From positions 186,001 to 250,000 of the forward strand of contig NZ_SLZL01000003.1 in the NCBI RefSeq assembly GCF_004342605.1: 64,000 nucleotides of DNA. Direction: 5' to 3'. Position 1 is the first letter of the stretch. Every line of letters begins with the position of its first letter. The notes under the pieces were generated by a model. That model was not told the origin of the DNA and searched no databases. It was given only the letters and a program-made list of their open reading frames with translations. This DNA is from Caulobacter sp. BK020 (GTDB lineage Bacteria; Pseudomonadota; Alphaproteobacteria; Caulobacterales; Caulobacteraceae). The translations under genes were made by a program, and so were the position numbers. Below are positions 17,810 to 29,137 of this stretch, in pieces.

Positions 17810-18901
17810 ATGAAACTCTTCCCGCCGCTCGAGCCCGACTCCGAGGACATGCTGCACCTCGACGCCCTGCGCATCGTCGGGGCGCTGATGATCGTGGTGT
17901 TCCATTTCAACCGCTACATCAACCTGGACGGCCGCTGGCAGGTGGCGGACGACATGATCAAGGGTTTTTCCCTGATCGTGGACCTGTTCTTCCTGATCTC
18001 CGGCTATGTGATGGCGGCGGTCTATGGCGGCCGGCTGACGACCTGGAACAAGTACGGGACCTTCCTGAAGAAGCGGGTGGCGCGGCTGGGGCCGCTGCAC
18101 TGGGCGACGATGCTGGTGTTTGTCGGCGTCTGGGCGGCGGGCGTCCTGGGCTGGGGCGGGGATGTCGACCCCCGGCGCTACGACTTGGCCTGCATCGTTC
18201 CGAACGTGATCTTCGTCCACGCCTGGCATACCTGCCGCAGCCAGACCTGGAACTTCGTCAGCTGGGCGATCAGCGCCGAGATGGGGATGTATCTGGCCCT
18301 GCCGCTGCTGTTCTGGATTACGGGGCGCGGGCGGATCGTCACCGCCCTGGTCGCGGTCGCCAGCTTCGTGGCGCTGCTGCTGAACCCCGACGGCGACATG
18401 CCCTTCCACCAGTGGACCTGGAACTTCGGCGTGCTGCGGGCCGTGCCCGGCTTCCTGCTGGGCATGCTGGCGTTCCAGCTGCGCGCGCCGCTGGGGCGCC
18501 TGCCGTTCGCGCGCTTCTGGATGTGGGGCTTGTTGGCGGTGTTCCTGGTCGCCTCGACCCTGCGGATCGAGCGCACCCTGCTGCTGCTGATCGTCTACGC
18601 CGTAGGCCTGGCGGGCGTCGCCGCCGACGCCGCCGGTCCGCAGGGCGGGATCAGCCGCCGCCTGGCGCCGTGGGCCCAGCTGAGTTTCAGCCTCTACCTG
18701 CTGCACCCGATCGCCCTGAAGATGGGGATCAACTGGGTCGGGGTGGCGCGCCTGGGCCTGAACGGCGACGCCCTGCGGCTGTGGGTTCTGCTTTGGGTGC
18801 TGGCCCTGGTCCCGCTGGCCTATCTGTCGCTGGTGCTGTTCGAGCGTCCGGCGCGCGACTGGATCAGCGGCCTGGGCCGGAAGGCGGCCCCCGCCGGGTG
18901 A
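17810..18901 (+). CDS. Acyltransferase 3 (OafA/NolL family) membrane protein
   Basis: 363 residues from the ATG at 17810; the longer frame from 17690 would translate the upstream repeat. About ten membrane helices. The family start motif reads HLDALRIVGALMIVVFHF, with the conserved Asp-Ala-x-Arg and active-site His of acyltransferase 3. VDLFFLISGYVM and FLKKRVARLGPLHW follow, and SFSLYLLHPI near residue 285 is the second signature. Such enzymes O-acetylate surface polysaccharides, peptidoglycan or lipids; the acceptor cannot be told. No adjacent polysaccharide genes. Confidence 0.9.
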   Translation: MKLFPPLEPDSEDMLHLDALRIVGALMIVVFHFNRYINLDGRWQVADDMIKGFSLIVDLFFLISGYVMAAVYGGRLTTWNKYGTFLKKRVARLGPLHWATMLVFVGVWAAGVLGWGGDVDPRRYDLACIVPNVIFVHAWHTCRSQTWNFVSWAISAEMGMYLALPLLFWITGRGRIVTALVAVASFVALLLNPDGDMPFHQWTWNFGVLRAVPGFLLGMLAFQLRAPLGRLPFARFWMWGLLAVFLVASTLRIERTLLLLIVYAVGLAGVAADAAGPQGGISRRLAPWAQLSFSLYLLHPIALKMGINWVGVARLGLNGDALRLWVLLWVLALVPLAYLSLVLFERPARDWISGLGRKAAPAG

Positions 18902-18911
18902 GAGCGGGCGG

Positions 18912-19430
18912 CTATCCCCGCTGCAGCAGCACCGTCGGGGCTTCGCGATAGGTGGTGCGCGCCACCTCCAGGAAGCCCATCTTCGCAGCCAGCTTCAGCG
19001 ACGCGGCGTTGTCCGGGTCGATCATGCAGACCACCGGCGCGTCGCCCCACTGGTCGCGAGCCCAGGACAGGGCGCCGACGATGGCCTCGCTAGCGAAGCC
19101 CCGGCCGTGGGCCCAGGAGCACAGGGCCCAGCCCATCTCCGGCACGCCGTCGATCGAGGGCTGGATTCCCCGGTGGAAGTCGGCGAAGCCGATCTCGCCT
19201 ACATAGCGCCCGGTCGCCGTCTCGCGCGCCGCCCAGTAGCCGTAGCCCAGCACGGCCCACAGCCCGCGGGCCCGCAGCAGGCGCTGCCAGCTCTCCTCCG
19301 GCGTCGAGGTGCGGCCGCCGATGTGGCGGGTGACCATCGGATCGCTCCACATCGCCGCGCTGTCCTCGAAGTCGGAGGCCTGGGGCGGGCTCAGGGTCAG
19401 GCGGGCGGTGGTCAGGGTCGGGGGAATCAT
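18912..19430 (-). CDS. GNAT acetyltransferase, RimJ/RimL type
   Basis: 172 residues. The N-terminal TARLTLSPPQASDFEDSAAMW matches the RimJ/RimL-like subgroup (Acetyltransf_3). The acetyl-CoA loop is degenerate but recognisable around EMGWALCSWAHGRGFASEAI. The final motif PDNAASLKLAAKMGFLEV is characteristic. It acetylates an unknown amine, either a protein N terminus or a small molecule. It is divergent from the NTF2-like gene (65-base gap) and convergent with the acyltransferase, ten bases apart. Confidence 0.88.
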   Translation of the reverse strand: MIPPTLTTARLTLSPPQASDFEDSAAMWSDPMVTRHIGGRTSTPEESWQRLLRARGLWAVLGYGYWAARETATGRYVGEIGFADFHRGIQPSIDGVPEMGWALCSWAHGRGFASEAIVGALSWARDQWGDAPVVCMIDPDNAASLKLAAKMGFLEVARTTYREAPTVLLQRG

Positions 19431-19495
19431 CGGCGTTCCGGAAGTGGGCGCGCCAGCCTATACCGGGCCGCGCCGCTCGCCAGGGACCAGAGATC

Positions 19496-19873
19496 ATGAC
19501 CGCGCCGCAAGACGCCATCGCCGCCCGCCGCAAGCTGACCAACCGGCTGATCGCCGGCAAGGACGCCCGCCGCCTGGCGCCGTTCTTCGCGCCGGACGTC
19601 AAGGTGATCGTCGGCGACGGCTCGCTGATCCTGGGGGCCCGCGACGTGCTGGAGGCGTTCGCCAGCCAGTTCGCCGATCCCGCCTTCGTCGCCTATGTCC
19701 GCACGACCGAGCGCATCGCGCTGGACGCCGCCGGCCAGCGGGCCGCCGAGCACGGGACCTGGGTCGGGACGACGCGCGGCGTCGAGGACACGCGCGGGAC
19801 CTATCTGGCGACCTGGCGCAAGGTCACCGGTCAGTGGGTGATCGAGAACGAGCTGTTCGTGACCCTGAGCTGA
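19496..19873 (+). CDS. NTF2-like (SnoaL/DUF4440-type) protein
   Basis: 125 residues. Pattern of a cone-shaped NTF2 fold: N-terminal helices (AIAARRKLTNRLIAGKDARR), then FFAPDVKVIVGDGSLILGAR, and final strands GTYLATWRKVTGQWVIENELF. The last motif is typical of DUF4440 proteins. These bind or modify small molecules, but many have no known activity, and no catalytic residues can be assigned. ATG at 19496. Confidence 0.8.
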   Translation: MTAPQDAIAARRKLTNRLIAGKDARRLAPFFAPDVKVIVGDGSLILGARDVLEAFASQFADPAFVAYVRTTERIALDAAGQRAAEHGTWVGTTRGVEDTRGTYLATWRKVTGQWVIENELFVTLS

Positions 19874-20038
19874 ACCAGCGACGCCCCCACGGGCACGTCC
19901 ATCCTGAAGAGGGCTGCGGAGCGAACGTGCGTCCTCGTTTTTCCGCAAGATGACGGGAAATTAATGCCGGCGCCGTTGCCGAGCCGTGAAAGCCCCTCTA
20001 CCCCTTTGCGTTCAGATTTCAAGGGAAGGGGCCCCGCC

Positions 20039-21868
20039 TTGCAAAACCGCCGTCAGATGCTGCTGTCCACCGTCGCTGTCGGCCTGGCCGCCGCGACCCC
20101 CGGCCTGGCCCTGGCTCAAGCCGCGCCGGCCTCGGGCGAGGGCGCCAAGCTCAACGCCCTGTTCGACGCCATCATGGCCAAGCAGCTGCGCCAGTCGCCC
20201 GAGACGGCCACCGGCCTGGGCCTGGACGTCGGCGATCTGGCCTGGACCAAGTCGCAGCTGGCCGACCGCTCGTTCGCCGCCATCGCCGCCGGGATCGCCC
20301 AGACCAAGCAGCAGCTGGCGGACCTGCGCGCCATCGACCGCAAGCAACTGACCGGCATGGACGTGGTCAACTACGACACCGTCGAGTTCACCCTGGCGGT
20401 GCAGGACGAGGGGAATGAAAAGTTCACCTACGCCGGCGGCGGCTCGGGCGCGCCCTATGTGCTGAGCCAGCTGACCGGCTCGTACCAGTCCTACCCCGAC
20501 TTCCTCGACACCCAGCACTCGATCGAGACCAAGGCCGACGCCGACGCCTATCTGTCGCGCATGGAGGCTTTCGCCCGGCTGATGGACCAGGAGTCGGCGA
20601 TCGCCCAGCGCGACTACGCCGACGGCGTGATCCCGCCGGACTTCATCATCGACAAGGCCCTGGTCCAGATGAAGGCCTTCGCCGGCATGCCCACCGCCGA
20701 GGCGCCGCTGGTGCTGTCGGTGGCCCGCCGCACCAAGGACAAGAACATTCCCGGCGACTGGGCCGGCGAGGCGAGCAAGATCTACGAAAACTCGGTGCTG
20801 CCGGCGCTGAAGCGCCAGATCGCCCTGCTGGAGAGCGTCCGCCCGAAGGCCACCCACGACGCCGGCGTCTGGCGCCTGAAGGACGGCGGCGACTACTACG
20901 CCGTGTCGCTGAAGAACTACACGACCTCGACCATGACGCCCGACGAGATCCACCAGCTGGGCCTGGACCTGGTCAAGTCGATCTCGGCCCAGGCCGACAC
21001 GCTGTTCAAGAGCATCGGCATGACCAAGGGCACGGTCGGCGAGCGGATGGCCGAGCTGGGCAAGGACATCTACGACAACACCGACCCGGCCAAGGAGCAG
21101 CTGATCCGCGACCTGAACGAAAAGGCCAAGTGGATCGAAAAGCAGCTGCCGGCCTATTTCGGCCAGCTGCCCAAGGCGCCGCTGGAGATCCGCCGCGTGC
21201 CCAAGGCCATCGAGGCCGGCGCGCCGGGCGGCTACTACAACTCGCCCTCGCTGGACGGCAAGCGCCCGGGGATCTACTGGATCAACCTGCGCGACACCAA
21301 GGAGCAGGCCAAGTTCACCCTGACCACACTGACGGTGCACGAGGGCGTTCCCGGCCACCACCTGCAGTTGTCGATCTCCAACGAGGCCAAGGGCCTGCCG
21401 CTGCTGCGCAAGACGATCGGCAATTCGGGCTACACCGAGGGCTGGGCGCTCTATTCCGAAGAGCTGGCCGTCGAGATGGGCATCTACAAGACCGACCCGC
21501 GCGGCCACATCGGCATGCTGCACGACGCCCTGTTCCGCGCCGTCCGCCTCGTGGTCGACAGCGGCATGCACTACAAGAAATGGACCCGCGAGCAGGCCAT
21601 CAAGTACATGGCCGAGACCATGGGCGACGAGGAGAGCGGCACGACCACCGAGATCGAGCGCTACGTGGTCTGGCCGGGCCAGGCCTGCAGCTACATGATC
21701 GGCAAGATCACCTGGCTGCGCGCCCGTGAACGAGCCAAGAAGGCCCTGGGCAAGAAATTCGACATCCGCCAGTTCCACGACGCCGGCCTGCTGGCGGGCA
21801 TGACCCCGCTGACCGTGCTGGACCGGGTGATCGACGACTACGTCGCCAAGACCAAGGCGGGGAAGTAG
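20039..21868 (+). CDS. Exported DUF885 family metallopeptidase-like protein
   Basis: 609 residues from TTG at 20039, chosen because a strong purine-rich ribosome site (AAGGGAAGGGG, 20021-20031) lies before it and it gives a start of QNRRQMLLSTVAVGLAA, a Tat-like signal ending at LALAQA. The ATG at 20057 would lose the arginines. DUF885 proteins are large helical proteins with a zinc-type motif, seen here as VHEGVPGHHLQ (about residue 435) with a downstream glutamate in GYTEGWALYSEELAVEMG. Likely a periplasmic peptidase; substrate unknown. Confidence 0.85.
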   Translation: MQNRRQMLLSTVAVGLAAATPGLALAQAAPASGEGAKLNALFDAIMAKQLRQSPETATGLGLDVGDLAWTKSQLADRSFAAIAAGIAQTKQQLADLRAIDRKQLTGMDVVNYDTVEFTLAVQDEGNEKFTYAGGGSGAPYVLSQLTGSYQSYPDFLDTQHSIETKADADAYLSRMEAFARLMDQESAIAQRDYADGVIPPDFIIDKALVQMKAFAGMPTAEAPLVLSVARRTKDKNIPGDWAGEASKIYENSVLPALKRQIALLESVRPKATHDAGVWRLKDGGDYYAVSLKNYTTSTMTPDEIHQLGLDLVKSISAQADTLFKSIGMTKGTVGERMAELGKDIYDNTDPAKEQLIRDLNEKAKWIEKQLPAYFGQLPKAPLEIRRVPKAIEAGAPGGYYNSPSLDGKRPGIYWINLRDTKEQAKFTLTTLTVHEGVPGHHLQLSISNEAKGLPLLRKTIGNSGYTEGWALYSEELAVEMGIYKTDPRGHIGMLHDALFRAVRLVVDSGMHYKKWTREQAIKYMAETMGDEESGTTTEIERYVVWPGQACSYMIGKITWLRARERAKKALGKKFDIRQFHDAGLLAGMTPLTVLDRVIDDYVAKTKAGK

Positions 21869-21883
21869 GAGAAGACGCGCTGT

Positions 21884-22007
21884 CCCTCCCCCTTGCGGGG
21901 AGGGTGGCCTCCGAAGGAGGTCGGGTGGGGGATCGGTGCAGGGCGTTTGGAGTCGGCAGACCCCACCCGTCGGCTTCGCCGCCACCCTGCCCGTAAAGGG
22001 GAGGGAA
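21884..22007. repeat. CCTCCCCC/GGGGAGGG palindromic repeat, copy with inverted arms
   Basis: Starts CCCTCCCCCTTGCGGGGAGG and ends with an inverted relative, CCCGTAAAGGGGAGGGA, enclosing GTGGGG/CCCCAC arms. It fills most of the gap between the convergent DUF885 and EAL genes and may terminate both. Confidence 0.6.
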
Positions 22008-22037
22008 GGTTCCCAAGGGAGAGGGAAGGGCGCTCTT

Positions 22038-23642
22038 CTACCCCCAACCCTCCGACACGCCCGCCCGGCGCGCCGCCGGCGTCACCGAACCGACCTTCAG
22101 CGCCGGCTGCGGCTGGTCGGAGGGCTTGCCGAAGAGCCAGCCCTGGGCGAAGTCGACGCCGGCCTTGCGGACCAGATCCTCGATCTCGACGGTCTCGACC
22201 ATCTCGGCCACCGTGCGGATCTTCAGGTCGCGGCACAGCTCGACCAGCCGGCGCACCATGGCCCCCTCGCGGCCGTTGCCGGCCAGCTCCCGGACATAGC
22301 GGCCGTCGATCTTGACAATGTCCAGGCTCAGTTCCTGAAGATAGGCGAACGACGAGGCGCCGGCCCCGAAGTCGTCCAGGCAGACCAGAGAGCCCAGCGA
22401 GCGCAGGGCCTGGATGTGCTGGTTGGCGCGCGGCAGGTCGTCGATGGCGCTGGTCTCGGTGATCTCGAAGATCAGACGGCCCTTGGCGGTGTCGGCCTTG
22501 GCCAGCAGCCGGCCGATATGGTCGACGAAGCCCTCGTCGACAATGGTGCGGCCCGAGACGTTGATCGCCAGCTTCAGCGTCCCCGAACGGTCGGAAGCCA
22601 GCCGCTTGACCGCCATGTCGGCGATCGCGTGGTCCAACTCGGCGATCAGGTCGAACTCCTCGGCCATGCGGATCAGCTGGAACGGGCTGCCGCCGTCCTC
22701 GAAGCGAACCAGGGCCTCATGGTGGTGGGCGGCGCCCGTCTTCAGATCGACCACCGGCTGGTAGGCCAGGGAGAAGCGGCGCTGGCTGACCGCCACGCCC
22801 AGGGCCCCGGCCCGCGACAGGGTGCGCTTGACCGACCGGTTCATCGCCTCGGACAGGCTGAGCGGCGGGGTGTCCTTCAGGCCTTCGCGCAGGAAGTCGT
22901 CGAGGGCGTACCGCAGCGCCTTGAGACCGCGCGACGGCGCCAGGCCCCCGTCGATCGGCACGACCTGGGCGCTGGCCTGGACCTCGGTGGCGCGGGTCAG
23001 GCGCCGAGCCATGTCGTCGGCGTGGTCGGCCTTGGCGCGAACCAGGGCGAAACGGTCGGGCGACAGGCGTGTGGCCATGCCGCCGGCGTGGGACTCGGCC
23101 CGCACCGCGCCGGCCAGCTTCAGGTCCAGGGCCCGGGCCTCGGGCTGGGACAGCCGCTGGCGCATGGCGTCCAGGTCCGAGAAGTCGACCATGGCCAGCT
23201 CCAGCTCCAGCCCGGTGACGCGCGCCGCCTCGAACAGGCCGCGGGCGATGTCCTCGAAGCTCTCGCGCGTGCGCAGGCCTTCGTCGTCCAGCTGGCCCGA
23301 CGGCGCGTTGGCCGGCGTGACCGAGACCGAGATCCGGCCGCGGTTTTCGGGCAGGGCGCGTAGGGTCAGGTTCACGTGGCGCGGCGGTTCGCCGGCCAGG
23401 CGCACCGTGACCGGGCCCCGCCTCTGGCCGTCGTCGATCACCTGGGTGACGGCGTCGATCAGCGGGCGGTCGACCGCGGCGAACAGGTCGCGCCAGGCTC
23501 GGCCTGTCAGCGACCGCTCGTCCTGGCCCATCAGCCGCTGGGCCGCGCCCAGGGCCAGGGTCACCTGGCCGTTCTCGACTTCCAGCAGGAGGTCGGCGCT
23601 GGCGAAGGCCAGTCCCAATAGGCGGCGCGGATCGATCGACAA
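22038..23642 (-). CDS. PAS-like/degenerate GGDEF/EAL protein (c-di-GMP phosphodiesterase)
   Basis: 534 residues from TTG at 23642, preceded by GGGGGGA; the open frame runs further into the recA promoter but lacks protein-like sequence there. N-terminal PAS-like sensor (about 5-110), then a region with GGDEF spacing whose signature reads SPDRF instead of GG(D/E)EF (about 190-240), so no cyclase activity is expected. The C-terminal EAL domain (about 290-515) keeps EALVR, FEITET, LDDFGAG and KIDGRYV, so it should hydrolyse c-di-GMP. Soluble; divergent from recA. In C. crescentus an EAL gene is also next to recA. Confidence 0.9.
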   Translation of the reverse strand: MSIDPRRLLGLAFASADLLLEVENGQVTLALGAAQRLMGQDERSLTGRAWRDLFAAVDRPLIDAVTQVIDDGQRRGPVTVRLAGEPPRHVNLTLRALPENRGRISVSVTPANAPSGQLDDEGLRTRESFEDIARGLFEAARVTGLELELAMVDFSDLDAMRQRLSQPEARALDLKLAGAVRAESHAGGMATRLSPDRFALVRAKADHADDMARRLTRATEVQASAQVVPIDGGLAPSRGLKALRYALDDFLREGLKDTPPLSLSEAMNRSVKRTLSRAGALGVAVSQRRFSLAYQPVVDLKTGAAHHHEALVRFEDGGSPFQLIRMAEEFDLIAELDHAIADMAVKRLASDRSGTLKLAINVSGRTIVDEGFVDHIGRLLAKADTAKGRLIFEITETSAIDDLPRANQHIQALRSLGSLVCLDDFGAGASSFAYLQELSLDIVKIDGRYVRELAGNGREGAMVRRLVELCRDLKIRTVAEMVETVEIEDLVRKAGVDFAQGWLFGKPSDQPQPALKVGSVTPAARRAGVSEGWG

Positions 23643-23787
23643 GACGGAAATCCCCCCGGAAGGGCCATAGGATCGCCGGCCGGCGTTAAGGACGCGTTTC
23701 AGCCGAGCAGCGGCTTTCGACTCCCGGATTTCTTCGGCGGCCTCGTCGTGATGCGACCGATCCTGACGCATGCACGCTTTAGGATAA

Positions 23788-23802
23788 GAACATATTGCGA
23801 AC
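23788..23802 (+). promoter_or_regulatory. LexA (SOS) box of recA
   Basis: GAAC-N7-GAAC at 23788-23802, the reverse complement of the alphaproteobacterial LexA site GTTC-N7-GTTC. It lies 106 bases before the recA ATG, where LexA would repress transcription until DNA damage. Confidence 0.85.
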
Positions 23803-23907
23803 ATGGAACAAAACATGTACGCATTAATCATTCCACAGGCGGGTGGGCGCGGCGGTCGCGAACCTCCGATCCGACAGTCGGAATCATGGAATAAGGGCGG
23901 ACCAACA

Positions 23908-24978
23908 ATGAGCAACCAGGCGGCTTTGAAACTCGTGGGCAAGGAAGACGGCGACAAGCAACGCGCCCTCGAGGCGGCTTTGGCCCAGATCGACCGGGCG
24001 TTCGGCAAGGGCTCGGTGATGAAGCTGGGCGAGAAGGGCAAGGTGGAGATCGAGTCGATCTCCACCGGCTCGCTCGGCCTGGACATCGCGCTCGGCATCG
24101 GCGGCCTGCCCAAGGGGCGGGTGATCGAGATCTACGGTCCGGAAAGCTCGGGCAAGACCACCCTGGCCCTGCACGTGGTGGCCGAATGCCAGAAGGCCGG
24201 CGGCACCGCCGCCTTCGTCGACGCCGAGCACGCCCTGGATCCGGGCTATGCGCACAAGCTGGGCGTCAATCTCGACAACCTGCTGGTCTCGCAGCCCGAC
24301 AATGGCGAGCAGGCCCTGGAGATCACCGACACCCTCGTGCGATCGGGCGCGGTCGACATCGTCGTCGTCGACTCGGTGGCGGCCCTGACGCCCAAGGCCG
24401 AGATCGAGGGCGAGATGGGCGACAGCCTGCCGGGCCTGCAGGCCCGCCTGATGAGCCAGGCGCTGCGCAAGCTGACCGCCTCGATCAACAAGGCCAACAC
24501 CATCGTCATCTTCATCAACCAGATCCGCCACAAGATCGGGGTGATGTACGGCAGCCCGGAAACCACCACCGGCGGCAACGCGCTGAAGTTCTACGCCTCG
24601 GTCCGCCTGGACATCCGCCGCACCGGCTCGATCAAGAACCGCGACGAGATCGTCGGCAACAACGTCCGGGTCAAGGTGGTCAAGAACAAGGTGGCCCCGC
24701 CGTTCCGCGAAGTCGAGTTCGACATCATGTACGGCGAGGGTATCTCCAAGCTGGGCGAGATCATCGATCTGGGCGTCAAGGCCGGGATCATCGACAAGGC
24801 CGGCTCGTGGTTCTCCTACAACAGCCAGCGCATCGGCCAGGGCCGCGACAACGTCCGCGAGTTCCTCAAGGCCAACAAGGACCTGTCGGCCGAGATCGAA
24901 ACCGCCGTGCGCAAGTCGTCCCGCAAGATCGAGGAAGAACTGCTGGTCGGCGGTCCCGACGACGACGGCGACGAATAG
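23908..24978 (+). CDS. recA: Recombinase RecA
   Basis: 356 residues. Forms the ATP-dependent filament on single-stranded DNA for recombination and LexA cleavage. Walker A GPESSGKT is near residue 75, Walker [19 protein letters not shown] near residue 150, the L2 loop region [20 protein letters not shown] near residue 200; the tail is acidic (GGPDDDGDE). The frame is open from 23803, but the conserved start is the ATG at 23908. The SOS box is upstream. alaS follows after 386 bases with its own leader. Confidence 0.98.
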   Translation: MSNQAALKLVGKEDGDKQRALEAALAQIDRAFGKGSVMKLGEKGKVEIESISTGSLGLDIALGIGGLPKGRVIEIYGPESSGKTTLALHVVAECQKAGGTAAFVDAEHALDPGYAHKLGVNLDNLLVSQPDNGEQALEITDTLVRSGAVDIVVVDSVAALTPKAEIEGEMGDSLPGLQARLMSQALRKLTASINKANTIVIFINQIRHKIGVMYGSPETTTGGNALKFYASVRLDIRRTGSIKNRDEIVGNNVRVKVVKNKVAPPFREVEFDIMYGEGISKLGEIIDLGVKAGIIDKAGSWFSYNSQRIGQGRDNVREFLKANKDLSAEIETAVRKSSRKIEEELLVGGPDDDGDE

Positions 24979-25141
24979 GACGTCCCCGGTTCGGGCTCCT
25001 CTTGGGCGTCTGGACCGGTCGAAGGTTTCGCGGCCGCCGCCCGCAGCGGGCGACCCCGCCTCATAGCCCGCCGCGCACACCGCCTCGGCCGGCCGCGATC
25101 CCCGGACGCCTGGACCCCATGCCAGGCGTCCGATTTCGTTA

Positions 25142-25184
25142 TCCTCCCCCTCTGGGGGAGGTGGCCCAAAGGGCCGGAGGGGGC
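25142..25184. repeat. CCTCCCCC/GGGGGAGGTGGC repeat
   Basis: TCCTCCCCCTCTGGGGGAGG followed by TGGCCC and GGGCCGGAGGGGG. It is the intergenic form of the element also found in the xylanase signal peptide. It lies in the 386-base recA-alaS gap, which otherwise holds only a small CCGGT-TCG-ACCGG hairpin (25323-25335) near the alaS start. Confidence 0.65.
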
Positions 25185-25364
25185 TGCTGAGTCAGCCGCC
25201 TTGTCCCCGCCCGGGAAACCGACCCGCCGACCCCTGCCTAGTTCGCCATGCGCGCCAATCCATGCCGCCACGCGTCGACTCGGTTTCCACAAATCTTGAA
25301 ACCGCGCTATGCAGCGCCGACTTCCGGTTCGACCGGAGATGAGTACGGAACACCCGAGACGCCG

Positions 25365-28013
<2,649 letters not shown>

Positions 28014-28037
28014 TCGGCCCGCGGCGGCTTTCGCTCA

Positions 28038-28070
28038 GGACGGTTCGGCGGGCGCCGAACCGTCCTTTTT
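28038..28070 (+). terminator. Rho-independent terminator of alaS
   Basis: Thirteen-base arms GGACGGTTCGGCG and CGCCGAACCGTCC around GG, then TTTTT. Twenty-five bases after the stop. Confidence 0.92.
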
Positions 28071-28119
28071 CGTTCCGTCTGTTCCGTCCCCGCGACGGAC
28101 AGCGGCCCTCCGCCTGTCG

Positions 28120-29004
28120 CTATTTGAGCGGCAGGAACAGCTCGGCCACGACCTCGTGCACCGGCACGTTCGGGAAGAACGAAAAGTGCCGCTGGCAATA
28201 GATCGGGAAGTCACGCGCCTCCTCACCGCTGGCGGGCAGCCATTCGCGGTAGAGATAGAGCGCGGCCGGCTCCAGGTTGTGAGTGTTGTGGGCGACGCGA
28301 AGCACCGCGCAGCGCCCGCCGGGGATCACGCCGGCCTTCATCTGCTGCTCGTTGGGCTCGACCGGCAGGTCGGTCCCGACACAGATGTCCATGCTGTAGT
28401 CGGCGGGGACCTCGGGCGTCCTCTCGGACCGGAAGATGTTGAAGGTCGGGCTGGTCTCCGGCGACAGGCCGGCCGCCTTGCGCCAGGCGATGAACCGCTG
28501 GATCGTGGCGTCCAGCGTCGCCCGGTCGCCGCGATGCTCCATGACCGCCACCGGGGTCGGGGGCACCTCGCGGATCGTCACGTCGTCGGGGGTGTAGGTA
28601 ATCTGCATCAGCTTGCTCCTGGCGTTGTCCAAAGGCCCGAAGGCCGCAAGCCACGGCGCCCAGTCGGGCGATTTGCGGAACGATGAAGGCGACTGACCGA
28701 ACCTGCGCCGAAAGGCCCGCGCGAAGGCGTCCGGCGCGTCGTAGCCGGCGTCCATCGCGATGTCCGTGACGCTCTGGGCGTCATCCGCCGCGAGCCGGTG
28801 TGACGCGCGTTTCAGACGGGCCAGCTGGACATAGCGATGCACGGACAGCCCGAAGGTCGCCATGAACTGCCGGTGGAAATGGAACTTCGAGAAGGCCGCG
28901 ACGCGGCTCACCGTTTCCAGGTCCAGGTCGCCGTCGAGATGCTGGTCGATATGGTCCAGCACCCGCTGCATCCGGCTGTGATAGTTCTGAGCCGCCGTCT
29001 TCAT
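28120..29004 (-). CDS. AraC-type regulator with GyrI-like effector domain
   Basis: 294 residues from the ATG at 29004. Two AraC helix-turn-helices occupy residues about 5-110 (LETVSRVAAFSKFHFHRQF and SVTDIAMDAGYDAPDAFARAF). The C-terminal half, from about residue 135 (ITYTPDDVTIREVPPTPVAV), is a GyrI-like/SOUL-type small-molecule domain, ending FFPNVPVHEVVAELFLPLK. This architecture is that of Rob/SoxS-like sensors of drugs or hydrophobic compounds. The GMC oxidoreductase gene lies upstream on the same strand, 133 bases away; no link is proven. Confidence 0.9.
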   Translation of the reverse strand: MKTAAQNYHSRMQRVLDHIDQHLDGDLDLETVSRVAAFSKFHFHRQFMATFGLSVHRYVQLARLKRASHRLAADDAQSVTDIAMDAGYDAPDAFARAFRRRFGQSPSSFRKSPDWAPWLAAFGPLDNARSKLMQITYTPDDVTIREVPPTPVAVMEHRGDRATLDATIQRFIAWRKAAGLSPETSPTFNIFRSERTPEVPADYSMDICVGTDLPVEPNEQQMKAGVIPGGRCAVLRVAHNTHNLEPAALYLYREWLPASGEEARDFPIYCQRHFSFFPNVPVHEVVAELFLPLK

Positions 29005-29137
29005 CGTCCCTTTTTCCGTGGCCGGTCCAGCTAGACGTCCGGAGCCCCGTCGCGCTCGACCGATCTTGCGGTTCGGCATGGTTGGCTCGAACTTCTCGCG
29101 AGCCCGCCCCTGTTCGGGGCCTGAGCGTCCACCCTTT

